Source: an uncultured Clostridia bacterium
Lineage (GTDB): Bacteria > Bacillota > Clostridia > TANB77 > CAG-508
Reading direction: 5' to 3'
DNA: 30,102 nt
NCBI GenBank assembly: GCA_934167365.1
Contig: CAKPKU010000011.1
Span: 1-30,102 of the forward strand
The translations under genes and the position numbers were made by a program. Below the pieces are notes generated by a model, which did no database searches, was not told where the DNA came from, and saw only the letters and a list, made by a program, of their open reading frames with translations. How positions within the stretch are numbered: the first letter of the stretch is position 1; each line of letters starts with the position of its first letter. Of this stretch, positions 22,484 to 30,002 are shown in pieces.

Positions 22484-25117
22484 TTAAATATTTTTTAATC
22501 TTTCATTTACGCTATCAAGCATTTCTTGATATTTAGTAAGTTTTGCTTTTTCCTCATTAATTTTTGCTTCTGGAGCTTTATTTACAAAACCTGGGTTTGA
22601 TAACATTTTGGTTGCTCTTGCTACTTCTGATTCTAATTTTGTTTTTTCATTTTGCAATCTTTCTTTTTCTGCCTCTAAATCTACTAAATCTTCAAAAGGC
22701 ATAAATATTTCAATTCCATCTGTAACTACAGATACTGCATTTTGTGGTATTCCCTCTTTAATATTTTTTATTTCTATTGATTCTGCAAAACCTAACTTAT
22801 TTAATATTGCTGTACTTTCTTTTATTAAACTTTCATAATTTTCTGTTACAACTATTAATTTAGATTTTCTTGAAGGATGAACATTCATATTATTTCTTAT
22901 ATTTCTTATACCAACAATAATATCTTTTAATTTTTCTATTTCAGATTCTTCTTTCTCAAAATTACATTTTTCAGAATATTCAGGCCATTTTGCAGTCATT
23001 ATTGTTTCATCATCATTATATAATTTTGTGTATATTTCTTCTGTAACAAAAGGCATTACTGGATGCAATAGTTTTAATGAATCTTCTAATACTTTATTTA
23101 ATGTATATTGAGCAGCTTTTCTTGTTATGCAATTTTTATCATATAAACGAGATTTAACCATTTCAATATACCAATCACAAAATTCATCCCAGATAAAATC
23201 ATATATTTTTTGAGTAGATACACCCATATCAAAATTGTCAATATTTGCTGTTACTTCTTTTATTAATGTATTTAATTTTGATAAAATCCATTTATCTTCC
23301 TTACATAAGTTAGTTCCATCAAATTTACCATCATAATCTTCTAAATTCATTAGCACAAATTTAGATGCATTCCATAATTTATTTGCAAAATTTGATGCTG
23401 CCTCTAATTTTTCTGGCATATATCTAATATCATTTCCAGCTGTAATTCCTATTAATAATGAGAATCTTAAACTATCTGTACCATATTTTTCTATTACTTC
23501 TAATGGGTCAATTCCATTACCCAAGCTTTTTGACATTTTTCTACCTTGACTATCTCGTACTATTCCATGTATTAATACATTGTCAAATGGTTTCTTTCCT
23601 GTATATTCTAAACCAGAATATATCATTCTTGAAACCCACGCTTGAATAATATCATAACCTGTTACTAATGTATCTGTTGGATAAAATGTTTCAAAATCTT
23701 CTGTATTATCAGGCCAACCAAGAGTTGAAAATGGCCATAATGCTGAACTAAACCATGTATCTAATGTATCTTCATCCCTTACAAATTTTGTAGATCCACA
23801 TTTAGGACATTTTTCAGGTGTTTTATCTAAAACAACAATTTCTCCACAATCTTCACAGTAATAAACTGGTAATCTGTGACCCCACCATATTTGACGTGAA
23901 ATGCACCAGTCTTTTATGTTATCCATCCAATTGAAAAATGTTTTTTCATATCTTTTTGGAATAAACTTTACATCTCCATTTTTTACTGCTTCAATTGCAG
24001 GCTTTGCTATTTCAGACATCTTTACAAACCATTGATCAGATATACGAGGCTCTATTGTTGAGTGACATCTATCACATTTTGCTACATTATGTGTGTAATC
24101 TTCTATTTTTACTAATACACCTATTTCATCTAATTTTTCTACAATCTTTTTTCTTGCATCATATATATTCATACCTGCAAAGTCTGAACATAAATCATTC
24201 ATTATTAGATTTTCATCAAAAACTTCAATAACAGGTAAATCATGGTCTAATCCTGCTTGGTAGTCATTCATATCATGTGCAGGAGTTACTTTAACTGCAC
24301 CTGTTCCAAATTCCATTTCAACAAATCTATCTCCAATTATAGGAATTTCTTTGTTCATTATTGGTAAAATACATGTTTTTCCTATTAAATGTTTTAATCT
24401 TTCATCTTTTGGATTTACTGCAACTGCTGTATCTCCTAACATTGTTTCAGGTCTTGTTGTTGCTACAACTAAGTATTCATCACTATCTTTTACTTGATAT
24501 TTTATATGCCATAAATGTGTTTGCTCTTCTTTATACTCAATTTCAGCATCAGATATTGATGTGTGACACCCTGTACAATAATTTATCATACGTTTTCCTT
24601 TATAAATATATCCTTTATCATACAATCTTTTAAAAGCTGTATATACTGCTTTAGATAGCCCTTCATCTAGAGTAAATCTTGCTCTTGACCAATCACAAGA
24701 ACATCCTAATTTTTTTTGTTGAGAAACTATTGTGCCTCCATAAAGTTTAGTCCAATCCCATGCTCTTTCTAAAAAACCGGCTCTTCCTATATCAGACTTT
24801 TTAAGTCCTTCTTCTTTCATTTGAGCAACAATTTTTGCTTCAGTTGAAAGTGCAGAATGGTCTGTTCCTGGAAGCCAAAGTGTATTATAACCTTGCATTC
24901 TTTTATATCTAATTAATAAATCTTGTAATGCTGCATCTAAAGCATGTCCCATATGTAATTTTCCAGTTACATTTGGTGGTGGCATTACTATTGAATATGA
25001 TGGTTTTGTTTTATCCATACTTGGCTTAAAATATCCTTTATCATTCCAACCTTGATATAATTGATCTTCAAAATCCTTTGGATTATATTTTTCACTTAAC
25101 TTATGAATTTTTTCCAT
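22484..25117 (-). CDS. valS: Valine--tRNA ligase
   Basis: ValS charges tRNA-Val and edits misactivated threonine. The 877-residue class I synthetase has the HIGH motif as GKLHMGHAL, a CP1 editing domain with VVATTRPETMLGDTAVAV, zinc-type cysteine pairs (YYCEDCG and KCPKCGS), the KMSKS motif in GRKMSKSLGNG, an anticodon-binding helical domain and the C-terminal coiled coil typical of ValS (about 810-877). Length is normal. The ATG has an AAGGAG site. Expression is expected to be under T-box control from 25451-25682, but about 330 bases, including repeat copy C, lie between the T-box terminator and the start codon. Confidence 0.98.
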   Translation of the reverse strand: MEKIHKLSEKYNPKDFEDQLYQGWNDKGYFKPSMDKTKPSYSIVMPPPNVTGKLHMGHALDAALQDLLIRYKRMQGYNTLWLPGTDHSALSTEAKIVAQMKEEGLKKSDIGRAGFLERAWDWTKLYGGTIVSQQKKLGCSCDWSRARFTLDEGLSKAVYTAFKRLYDKGYIYKGKRMINYCTGCHTSISDAEIEYKEEQTHLWHIKYQVKDSDEYLVVATTRPETMLGDTAVAVNPKDERLKHLIGKTCILPIMNKEIPIIGDRFVEMEFGTGAVKVTPAHDMNDYQAGLDHDLPVIEVFDENLIMNDLCSDFAGMNIYDARKKIVEKLDEIGVLVKIEDYTHNVAKCDRCHSTIEPRISDQWFVKMSEIAKPAIEAVKNGDVKFIPKRYEKTFFNWMDNIKDWCISRQIWWGHRLPVYYCEDCGEIVVLDKTPEKCPKCGSTKFVRDEDTLDTWFSSALWPFSTLGWPDNTEDFETFYPTDTLVTGYDIIQAWVSRMIYSGLEYTGKKPFDNVLIHGIVRDSQGRKMSKSLGNGIDPLEVIEKYGTDSLRFSLLIGITAGNDIRYMPEKLEAASNFANKLWNASKFVLMNLEDYDGKFDGTNLCKEDKWILSKLNTLIKEVTANIDNFDMGVSTQKIYDFIWDEFCDWYIEMVKSRLYDKNCITRKAAQYTLNKVLEDSLKLLHPVMPFVTEEIYTKLYNDDETIMTAKWPEYSEKCNFEKEESEIEKLKDIIVGIRNIRNNMNVHPSRKSKLIVVTENYESLIKESTAILNKLGFAESIEIKNIKEGIPQNAVSVVTDGIEIFMPFEDLVDLEAEKERLQNEKTKLESEVARATKMLSNPGFVNKAPEAKINEEKAKLTKYQEMLDSVNERLKNI

Positions 25118-25275
25118 AAAATCACTCCTTACATATATTTTATTATTTATTGTTATTACATATTAATCATATTCATATAAAAATGTTCTACTTATGCACT
25201 TTAAATATGTAATAAAATTCAACTTTTTTCAACTTATAAATAAATGTATATTTATAAATTTACTTTTATATCTTT

Positions 25276-25455
25276 AAGACAATAGCGAGCCAAAAGCTCG
25301 CATATAATGTCTTTTTCCAAAATAATTGAATAATTTTGAAAAAAGATTTGGTGAAACACTTTTATATTTAGGCAAAAACATTTTAATATATTAAATAATT
25401 ATAATACAATTATCTAGTTAATTTATATAAATAAATTTTCCCTATTATACAAAAA
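25276..25455 (+). repeat. Dispersed composite repeat, copy C (diverged)
   Basis: It has the same architecture as copies A and B but with many substitutions. The outer stem is AAGACA/TGTCTT, the inner stem GCGAGC/GCTCGC, then CAAAAT/ATTTTG, CCAAA/TTTGG, a GAAAC segment and CTTTTATATTTAGG at the degenerate left end. The AT-rich body ends TTTTCCCTATTATACAAAAA. Stem changes are mostly paired. Its right end is also the U tract of the valS T-box terminator. Confidence 0.75.
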
Positions 25456-25682
25456 GCGGAATTCATCACATAAGGACGAATTCCGCGGTACCACCTTAAT
25501 TACAAATAAAAAATTTGTATCTTAAATGGTTTTATAACGGTACCACCCGAACATATTTACTATAATTTCAATATGCTAACTCAAAAGCTACCTTCAATTT
25601 TCTTTACCATAAGAAGCTCTCAGCTAATACTTCTATTCTCTTAATGGTTAGTTTAAATTTACTCCTCTTCTTCACTGTTTTT
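25451..25682 (-). promoter_or_regulatory. T-box leader of valS, valine specifier GUA
   Basis: Minus-strand RNA shows the family's landmarks in order. They are the GAAGAAGAGGAGUA stem I base, AGAGAGC-like distal bulge sequence (GCUGAGAGCUUCUUAUGGUA), the specifier loop GAAGGUAGCUUUUGAG with GUA (plus-strand 25589-25591), a CCGUUA F-box, the T-box AAGGUGGUACCGCG (25484-25497) with CGUCCUU completing the antiterminator, and the competing terminator GCGGAAUUC/GAAUUCCGC plus U5 (25451-25486). Uncharged tRNA-Val should pair with GUA and the UGGU bulge and allow valS read-through. The 5' end must lie close to the stop of the 70-residue gene. Confidence 0.93.
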
Positions 25683-25688
25683 TATTAT

Positions 25689-25901
25689 TTAATGTAATAT
25701 TTCTAATGCGCTTGGTAAATAAAAATATACAATTCCTAAACCAATTATACTAATTATTAAACCAAATACTTTTAGTGTTGCAGTTCCTTCATTTATATCC
25801 TGAAAACTAAATAATTTTTTGGTGAGCAATCGTGCATCATAAATTAATATAACACCTATTGCGACAAGTATTAATCCTATTAAAACAAAAGCTATTTTCA
25901 T
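25689..25901 (-). CDS. Small two-helix membrane protein, unknown function
   Basis: I do not recognise a family. The 70-residue product has two hydrophobic segments (about 3-22 and 43-64) joined by a short loop with basic and acidic residues (DARLLTKKLFSFQDINEG). An AAGGATG site precedes the ATG. It lies 24 bp after the aldose-epimerase-like gene on the same strand and ends where the valS T-box leader begins, so the valS promoter probably overlaps its 3' end. Confidence 0.65.
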   Translation of the reverse strand: MKIAFVLIGLILVAIGVILIYDARLLTKKLFSFQDINEGTATLKVFGLIISIIGLGIVYFYLPSALEILH

Positions 25902-25925
25902 TTTTACATCCTTCTTCTACTATTA

Positions 25926-26798
25926 TTAATCATAAAATTTTACAGAATATCTACATTCGTATGATTGATTAGGTTTTAATAAAATACTTCCTGTTTTTGC
26001 AGCAAATATTCCTGTGCTTTTCATTGTATCAGAAACTCCTTGCCATGGCTCAATACATATAAATGGTGCATTTGGTTTTGACCATATTGCTAAATATGGA
26101 AAATCTGAAAACTCCATTGTTAGTATTGGTTTTTCTTTATATTTATTTTTTAAGCTAATTTTTGATGATGTTATTCCTTTCATTATAATAGCATCATTTT
26201 TAAAAGATTCTGGTCCTAATAAAATTCTACGTTTGTCGTACATTATATTTCTTGCATATTCTGTTCCAACTAATCCATCTATCAAATATAAAAAATGTAT
26301 TTTTTCTTCATCACATTCAAATTCTAAGTAGTAATTACATTTTCTCATTTCATCTGGATTTATTATAAAAGCAGGTTTACCACCTATACAAAATGGCATA
26401 TTTGTCTTTCCTGTATTTATTACTTTATAAATTGTTGTTAAATTATTTGCATCCATTCTGTATGTATTATATAGTTCAAAATCAAATGGATATCTTGCCA
26501 TTGTTGCTTTATTACTTTTTAAAACATATGAATGAAAATTATCTAATTTTGTTACTGGTTCAAACTCTAAATCTCTTGCAAAACCATGTTGAAATATTTC
26601 ATATGGCTTTCCATTGATTATTGTTTGATTTCGTTTTAGTTTTCCGACTATTGGAAACAATACTGGGAAATGTCGTTTCCAATACACTTTGCCATTTTCA
26701 TCAGTACAATTTTCTCCTTGGTGAATTCGTTCAATGCCGTTTAGTTTAAAGCTTAAAAGCTCTCCACCAGCTCTGGACGTTAACATCTGCGCGTACAT
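25926..26798 (-). CDS. LacX-type aldose 1-epimerase family protein with an altered His motif
   Basis: The product (290 residues) matches the LacX subgroup of galactose-mutarotase-like proteins: GGELLSFKLNG at the start, VLFPIVGKL, FQHGFARDLEF, GGKPAF and FICIEPWQGVSDT. These enzymes interconvert alpha and beta anomers of sugars. The usual HPAF motif reads KPAF (Lys at residue 141), while the glutamate in IEPW (about 250) is kept. I choose the ATG at 26798 because an AAGGAG site lies 9 bases upstream; the ATG at 26819 would sit only about 7 bases from the predicted transcription start. It is followed by the small membrane protein gene. Confidence 0.82.
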   Translation of the reverse strand: MYAQMLTSRAGGELLSFKLNGIERIHQGENCTDENGKVYWKRHFPVLFPIVGKLKRNQTIINGKPYEIFQHGFARDLEFEPVTKLDNFHSYVLKSNKATMARYPFDFELYNTYRMDANNLTTIYKVINTGKTNMPFCIGGKPAFIINPDEMRKCNYYLEFECDEEKIHFLYLIDGLVGTEYARNIMYDKRRILLGPESFKNDAIIMKGITSSKISLKNKYKEKPILTMEFSDFPYLAIWSKPNAPFICIEPWQGVSDTMKSTGIFAAKTGSILLKPNQSYECRYSVKFYD

Positions 26799-26832
26799 TT
26801 CACATGTCTCCTTCATCATTTTTTATGTATAT

Positions 26833-26861
26833 AATATATTGTTTTTTTATGTAAATGTCAA
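26833..26861 (-). promoter_or_regulatory. Strong sigma-A promoter for the LacX-like gene, with adjacent palindrome
   Basis: On the minus strand a perfect TTGACA (26856-26861), a 17-base spacer and TATATT (26833-26838). A 14-bp perfect palindrome AAGTGATTTCACTT (26860-26873) overlaps the -35 edge and is a candidate operator. Confidence 0.65.
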
Positions 26862-26925
26862 GTGATTTCACTTTTTTTTTGAAAGTATATTTTATTATAC
26901 AAAGTTTATATTACCAATATATTTA

Positions 26926-26973
26926 TAAAAATCTTGAGCTTTTCTTTTCAAATAGCCAGATAAGCTCAAGATT
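26926..26973 (-). terminator. Rho-independent terminator after pfk
   Basis: A perfect 12-bp stem (AATCTTGAGCTT at 26930-26941 with its inverse at 26962-26973), a 20-base loop and TTTTTATA on the minus-strand side. Confidence 0.8.
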
Positions 26974-27011
26974 ATATTAATGTATAAAATTTCCCTTAAT
27001 TACTGATAATT

Positions 27012-28154
27012 TTAATCACCTAAACAAATTCCAATATTTCTCGCTGTTTTTACTAAATCATCATCCATTGATATTTTTCTAATATTACTTTCTTTTGTAT
27101 TTCCAGACACAGCACCAACTACTTTATTATTTCCTACTACATCCTCAAGTGATACACAATCTAATTTTCCGTTCTTTAAAACTGTTAATACATTAAATTT
27201 ACCACTTATTGCAAGTTCCATTGCTTTTGCACCATATTTTGTTGAAAGAACTCTATCAAATGCTGTTGGTGTTCCTCCTCTTTGCATATAACCTAAAACA
27301 GTACATCTTGATTCCATTCCTGTTAATTTTTGAAGCTCTTTTGCCACTTTTTCTCCTGCTCCACCAAGTTTTGTATTATCTACACCATTTCCATTATCTC
27401 TAACTTCAGCAACTGATATTTCGCCATCTTTAGGTTTAGCCCCTTCTGCTACAACTACTATACTAAAATTTTTTCCCATTGCTTTTCTTTGATTGATTTT
27501 TTCAACAGCTTTATTTATATCATATGGAATTTCTGGAATTAGTGCTATATCTCCTCCTCCTGCGACAGCAGACTCTAACGCAATCCAACCAGCATATCTT
27601 CCCATAACTTCGAGAACCATTATTCTATGATGTGTTTCACCTGTTGTATGGAGTCTATCAAGTGCTTCTGTTGCAACTGATACTGCTGTATTATATCCAA
27701 AAGTAACATCTGTACACGCAACATCATTATCAATTGTTTTTGGAACACCTATGATATTTATTCCCTTTAATGAAAAATCTCTTGCTGATTTTTGTGTTCC
27801 ATCTCCACCTAATGTGAATAAACAATCAAAACCATCATCTTTTATATTTTGCACACATTTATCAGATAAATCTTTATACACAATCTCGCCATTTTCTTCT
27901 ACTTTATAATTGAACACATTTGCATTTGTAGATGAACCTATGATTGATCCACCTTTTGGTAAAATTCCAGAAGCTCTACTATTTTCTGATGTACTTAACT
28001 TTATATAATTATTATTTAATAAACCTCTATATCCTTCTATAAATCCATAACATTCTATTCCATTTGCCTCTGCGGTTTTTACAATAGCTCTAATAACAGC
28101 ATTAAAACCTGAAACATCTCCTCCATTTGCTAAAATAGCAACTTTTTTAACCAT
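27012..28154 (-). CDS. pfkA: 6-phosphofructokinase, group III (mixed-substrate) type
   Basis: This enzyme phosphorylates fructose 6-phosphate in glycolysis. The 380-residue protein shows ANGGDVSGFNAVIRA at the start, GGDGT (116-120), the catalytic PKTIDND with D142, GRYAGWIAL, the EGAKP and GYMQRGGTPTAFDR segments. G119 at the phosphoryl-donor position indicates ATP rather than PPi use; K139 in place of the Gly of classical ATP enzymes marks the 'mixed-substrate' subgroup. It is about 60 residues longer than Bacillus PfkA because of extra C-terminal sequence. It is monocistronic, with promoter 28190-28217 and terminator 26926-26973. Confidence 0.94.
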   Translation of the reverse strand: MVKKVAILANGGDVSGFNAVIRAIVKTAEANGIECYGFIEGYRGLLNNNYIKLSTSENSRASGILPKGGSIIGSSTNANVFNYKVEENGEIVYKDLSDKCVQNIKDDGFDCLFTLGGDGTQKSARDFSLKGINIIGVPKTIDNDVACTDVTFGYNTAVSVATEALDRLHTTGETHHRIMVLEVMGRYAGWIALESAVAGGGDIALIPEIPYDINKAVEKINQRKAMGKNFSIVVVAEGAKPKDGEISVAEVRDNGNGVDNTKLGGAGEKVAKELQKLTGMESRCTVLGYMQRGGTPTAFDRVLSTKYGAKAMELAISGKFNVLTVLKNGKLDCVSLEDVVGNNKVVGAVSGNTKESNIRKISMDDDLVKTARNIGICLGD

Positions 28155-28189
28155 CTTTTGAATCCTCCTTAAATTGTATTTATATTTGT

Positions 28190-28217
28190 ATTATACCAAT
28201 AAACACATTTTTTACAA
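28190..28217 (-). promoter_or_regulatory. Sigma-A promoter for pfk
   Basis: On the minus strand TTGTAA (28212-28217), a 16-base spacer and a perfect TATAAT (28190-28195), 35 bases before the start codon, with an AAGGAGG site. Confidence 0.6.
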
Positions 28218-28224
28218 TACATAA

Positions 28225-28253
28225 TTGTATTTTTTTGAAATATAAATTATAAT
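28225..28253 (+). promoter_or_regulatory. Sigma-A promoter for murI
   Basis: TTGTAT (28225-28230), a 17-base spacer and a perfect TATAAT (28248-28253). It is back to back with the pfk promoter, 7 bases separating the two -35 boxes. Confidence 0.6.
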
Positions 28254-28307
28254 AAATTGCACTAAAATATAACAAAAAATGATTATATATAAAAAAGGAG
28301 ATTAGCT

Positions 28308-29087
28308 ATGAAAATCGGTTTTTTTGACACTGGTTTAGGTGGTGCAACAATATTTAAAGAAACATATACACAAATTAATGGAGACTATATATATTTGGCA
28401 GATACTCTAAATTCTCCATATGGAATAAAGGACTTTGATTTAGTAAAAAAACTAACTGAAGAAAATATAAAAAAACTTATAGATTTAAATTGCAAAATTA
28501 TAGTTTTAGCTTGTAATACTGCAACAAGTGCAACTATACAGCATCTTCGCTCTAATTATACTAATATAACATTTATTGGAGCAGAGCCTGCTATAAAACC
28601 AGCACTAGCAAATTCAGCTAACAAAAAAATATTACTTACAGCCACGTCCTTAACTTTAAAAGGAGCTAAATTATTTACATTGCTAACCAATCTAAATGGA
28701 ATTGAAAGAACAACTTTATTACCTTTAGATGAACTAGTTGAATATGCTGATGATTATACTGAAATTCAATTTGATATGGCACATATATATTTAAAAAAGA
28801 AATTTCAAAATATTAATTTTAATGAATATTCTGGAATAGTTCTTGGATGTACCCATTTCCCAATATTCAAAGATACAATAAAACAACTTATTCCAGATGA
28901 TGTACATATTTATGATTCGGCAGAAGGCATCACACAAAACTTAAAAAATATAATAAACAAAAAATATCCTAATTACGCATCTGATGAAAAAAATATAGAG
29001 CTAATATTAACTAAAGAATCTAATGATTTTAGAAAAAAATTTTTTAAATTCTTAACAAAGAACAATAGCGGACAAAGTCCGCGTTAA
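28308..29087 (+). CDS. murI: Glutamate racemase
   Basis: MurI makes D-glutamate for peptidoglycan. The 259-residue enzyme has FDTGLGG at the N-terminus (D7; the usual Ser after Asp is Thr), the first catalytic Cys C69 in LACNTATSAT and the second C181 in LGCTHFPIF. Length is normal. The ATG has an AAAGGAG site and a good promoter. The last eight codons (NNSGQSPR and stop) lie in the hairpin module of repeat copy B, so the C-terminus was supplied by the element. The native tail is therefore uncertain; these residues follow a basic helix and are unlikely to be catalytic. Confidence 0.95.
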   Translation: MKIGFFDTGLGGATIFKETYTQINGDYIYLADTLNSPYGIKDFDLVKKLTEENIKKLIDLNCKIIVLACNTATSATIQHLRSNYTNITFIGAEPAIKPALANSANKKILLTATSLTLKGAKLFTLLTNLNGIERTTLLPLDELVEYADDYTEIQFDMAHIYLKKKFQNINFNEYSGIVLGCTHFPIFKDTIKQLIPDDVHIYDSAEGITQNLKNIINKKYPNYASDEKNIELILTKESNDFRKKFFKFLTKNNSGQSPR

Positions 29088-29243
29088 ATTGTTCGCGCGC
29101 CAAAATTACGCAGTAATTTTGTGTGCAATGTTTGGCGAAGCCTTTTTATATAATAGGAAATCGCCTTCTTTAAAATATTAAACAAATTAAATTTACCGTT
29201 AATTTAATTTATACCCATATGTAGAATTTTCCTATTATATAAA
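29060..29243 (+). repeat. Dispersed composite repeat, copy B (full length)
   Basis: It matches copy A nearly base for base: GAACAAT/ATTGTTC outer stem (29060-29066, 29088-29094), GCGGAC/GTCCGC inner stem, CAAAATTAC/GTAATTTTG, TTTGGCGAAGCC and the AT-rich half with TTTATATAATAGGAAA (29145-29160) and its inverse (29228-29243). Its first 28 bases are coding sequence of murI. The right end abuts the terminator at 29241-29268. Confidence 0.9.
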
Positions 29244-29268
29244 AAAGCGGAATAAATTCCGCTTTTTT
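29241..29268. terminator. Bidirectional terminator between murI and the convergent gene
   Basis: GCGGAAT (29247-29253) pairs with ATTCCGC (29256-29262), flanked by six A on one side and six T on the other, so it can serve both strands. The A run is fused to the end of repeat copy B. Confidence 0.85.
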
Positions 29269-29281
29269 ATTTACCTATTAT

Positions 29282-29860
29282 TTACAAAAAAATTTTTAGT
29301 TCAGATTTAATGCCTCTAATAAGCATACTTAAGAATTTTGAAATTTTCAGTATCTTCTTATTAATACAGCAAGCAAGACTATACAATCCAATTAATATTA
29401 TTAGTCCAAAAAATAATATTACTCCAACGAAGAATAACATATCCAAATTAAACTTTCCAATTGCCACAACACAATTATCATGCTTTTCTTCATAAATAAT
29501 ATAATCGTCTATTGTTGTCAAGATTTTCTTATAAATTATGTACTCTTCACTGTTTTCATTATATTGTTGCACACTTGACGCCAATTCATAATATATAGTT
29601 TCCTTATTATTGTCATCATTGTATGTTATTCGTATGTCTTCATATTCTGAACTCGAATAATACCTTGCGTACATTAACATTTTTTTATCTAACTGCCTTC
29701 TGCTTTTATAGTCTACATTTAGTAGTTTGGCTATTTCTACTTTAGCATCTATTCTGGCATTAATGTAATTACAATATTCCAATATAGTGCCAAAAGAAAA
29801 TGTCATGTAAATCGCCATAATAATGACAGTCATTACAGACTCTAACTTTATTTTTTTCAT
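29282..29860 (-). CDS. Hypothetical membrane protein with two transmembrane helices
   Basis: No family recognised. The 192-residue product has an N-terminal hydrophobic segment (about 8-27), a mostly helical, charged and Tyr-rich middle (about 28-138) and a second, longer hydrophobic segment (about 139-166). A basic tail (KKILKISKFLSMLIRGIKSE) follows. By the positive-inside rule the tail and the N-terminal KKIK are cytoplasmic and the middle lies outside. The ATG has a GGGGGA site 6 bases upstream. It is convergent with murI and ends at the shared terminator. Confidence 0.75.
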   Translation of the reverse strand: MKKIKLESVMTVIIMAIYMTFSFGTILEYCNYINARIDAKVEIAKLLNVDYKSRRQLDKKMLMYARYYSSSEYEDIRITYNDDNNKETIYYELASSVQQYNENSEEYIIYKKILTTIDDYIIYEEKHDNCVVAIGKFNLDMLFFVGVILFFGLIILIGLYSLACCINKKILKISKFLSMLIRGIKSELKIFL

Positions 29861-29962
29861 ACAAAATCCCCCTTGAGTTACTTAAATTAGTTTGGAATTA
29901 TTTTATCTTTTTGGTATTACCTATATAATGTATACATAAAATGAATATATAAAAGATGTTAT

Positions 29963-30002
29963 AAAAGTAAATATGTATTAATTTTAATACATATTTGCTT
30001 TT
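29963..30002 (+). terminator. Hairpin upstream of the two-helix membrane protein gene
   Basis: A stem of about 18 bp (AAAAGTAAATATGTATTA with its near inverse, one U-G pair in the plus sense) ends in TTTT. No plus-strand gene leads into it, so it may end an antisense transcript or belong to a gene beyond the right edge. The rest of 29861-30102 holds no gene I can support. Confidence 0.4.

Larger units (their letters stand above)
25118..25688. other. 571-bp valS leader region
   Basis: Reading leftward, as transcribed: the T-box leader (25682-25451), repeat copy C (25455-25276) and about 158 bases of AT-rich sequence (25275-25118) ending in the valS ribosome binding site. The last part shows no clear promoter or structure to me. 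Confidence 0.7.

Noticed and set aside
25537..25553. Second T-box (GGGTGGTACCGTTA) suggesting a tandem T-box
   Set aside because: Only one specifier stem and one terminator are present. The CCGTTA part fits the F-box of the stem II region, so this is one T-box leader.
13405..29243. CRISPR array from the recurring repeats
   Set aside because: The copies are kilobases apart, about 99-187 bp long and internally structured; there are no short regular repeats or spacers and no cas genes.
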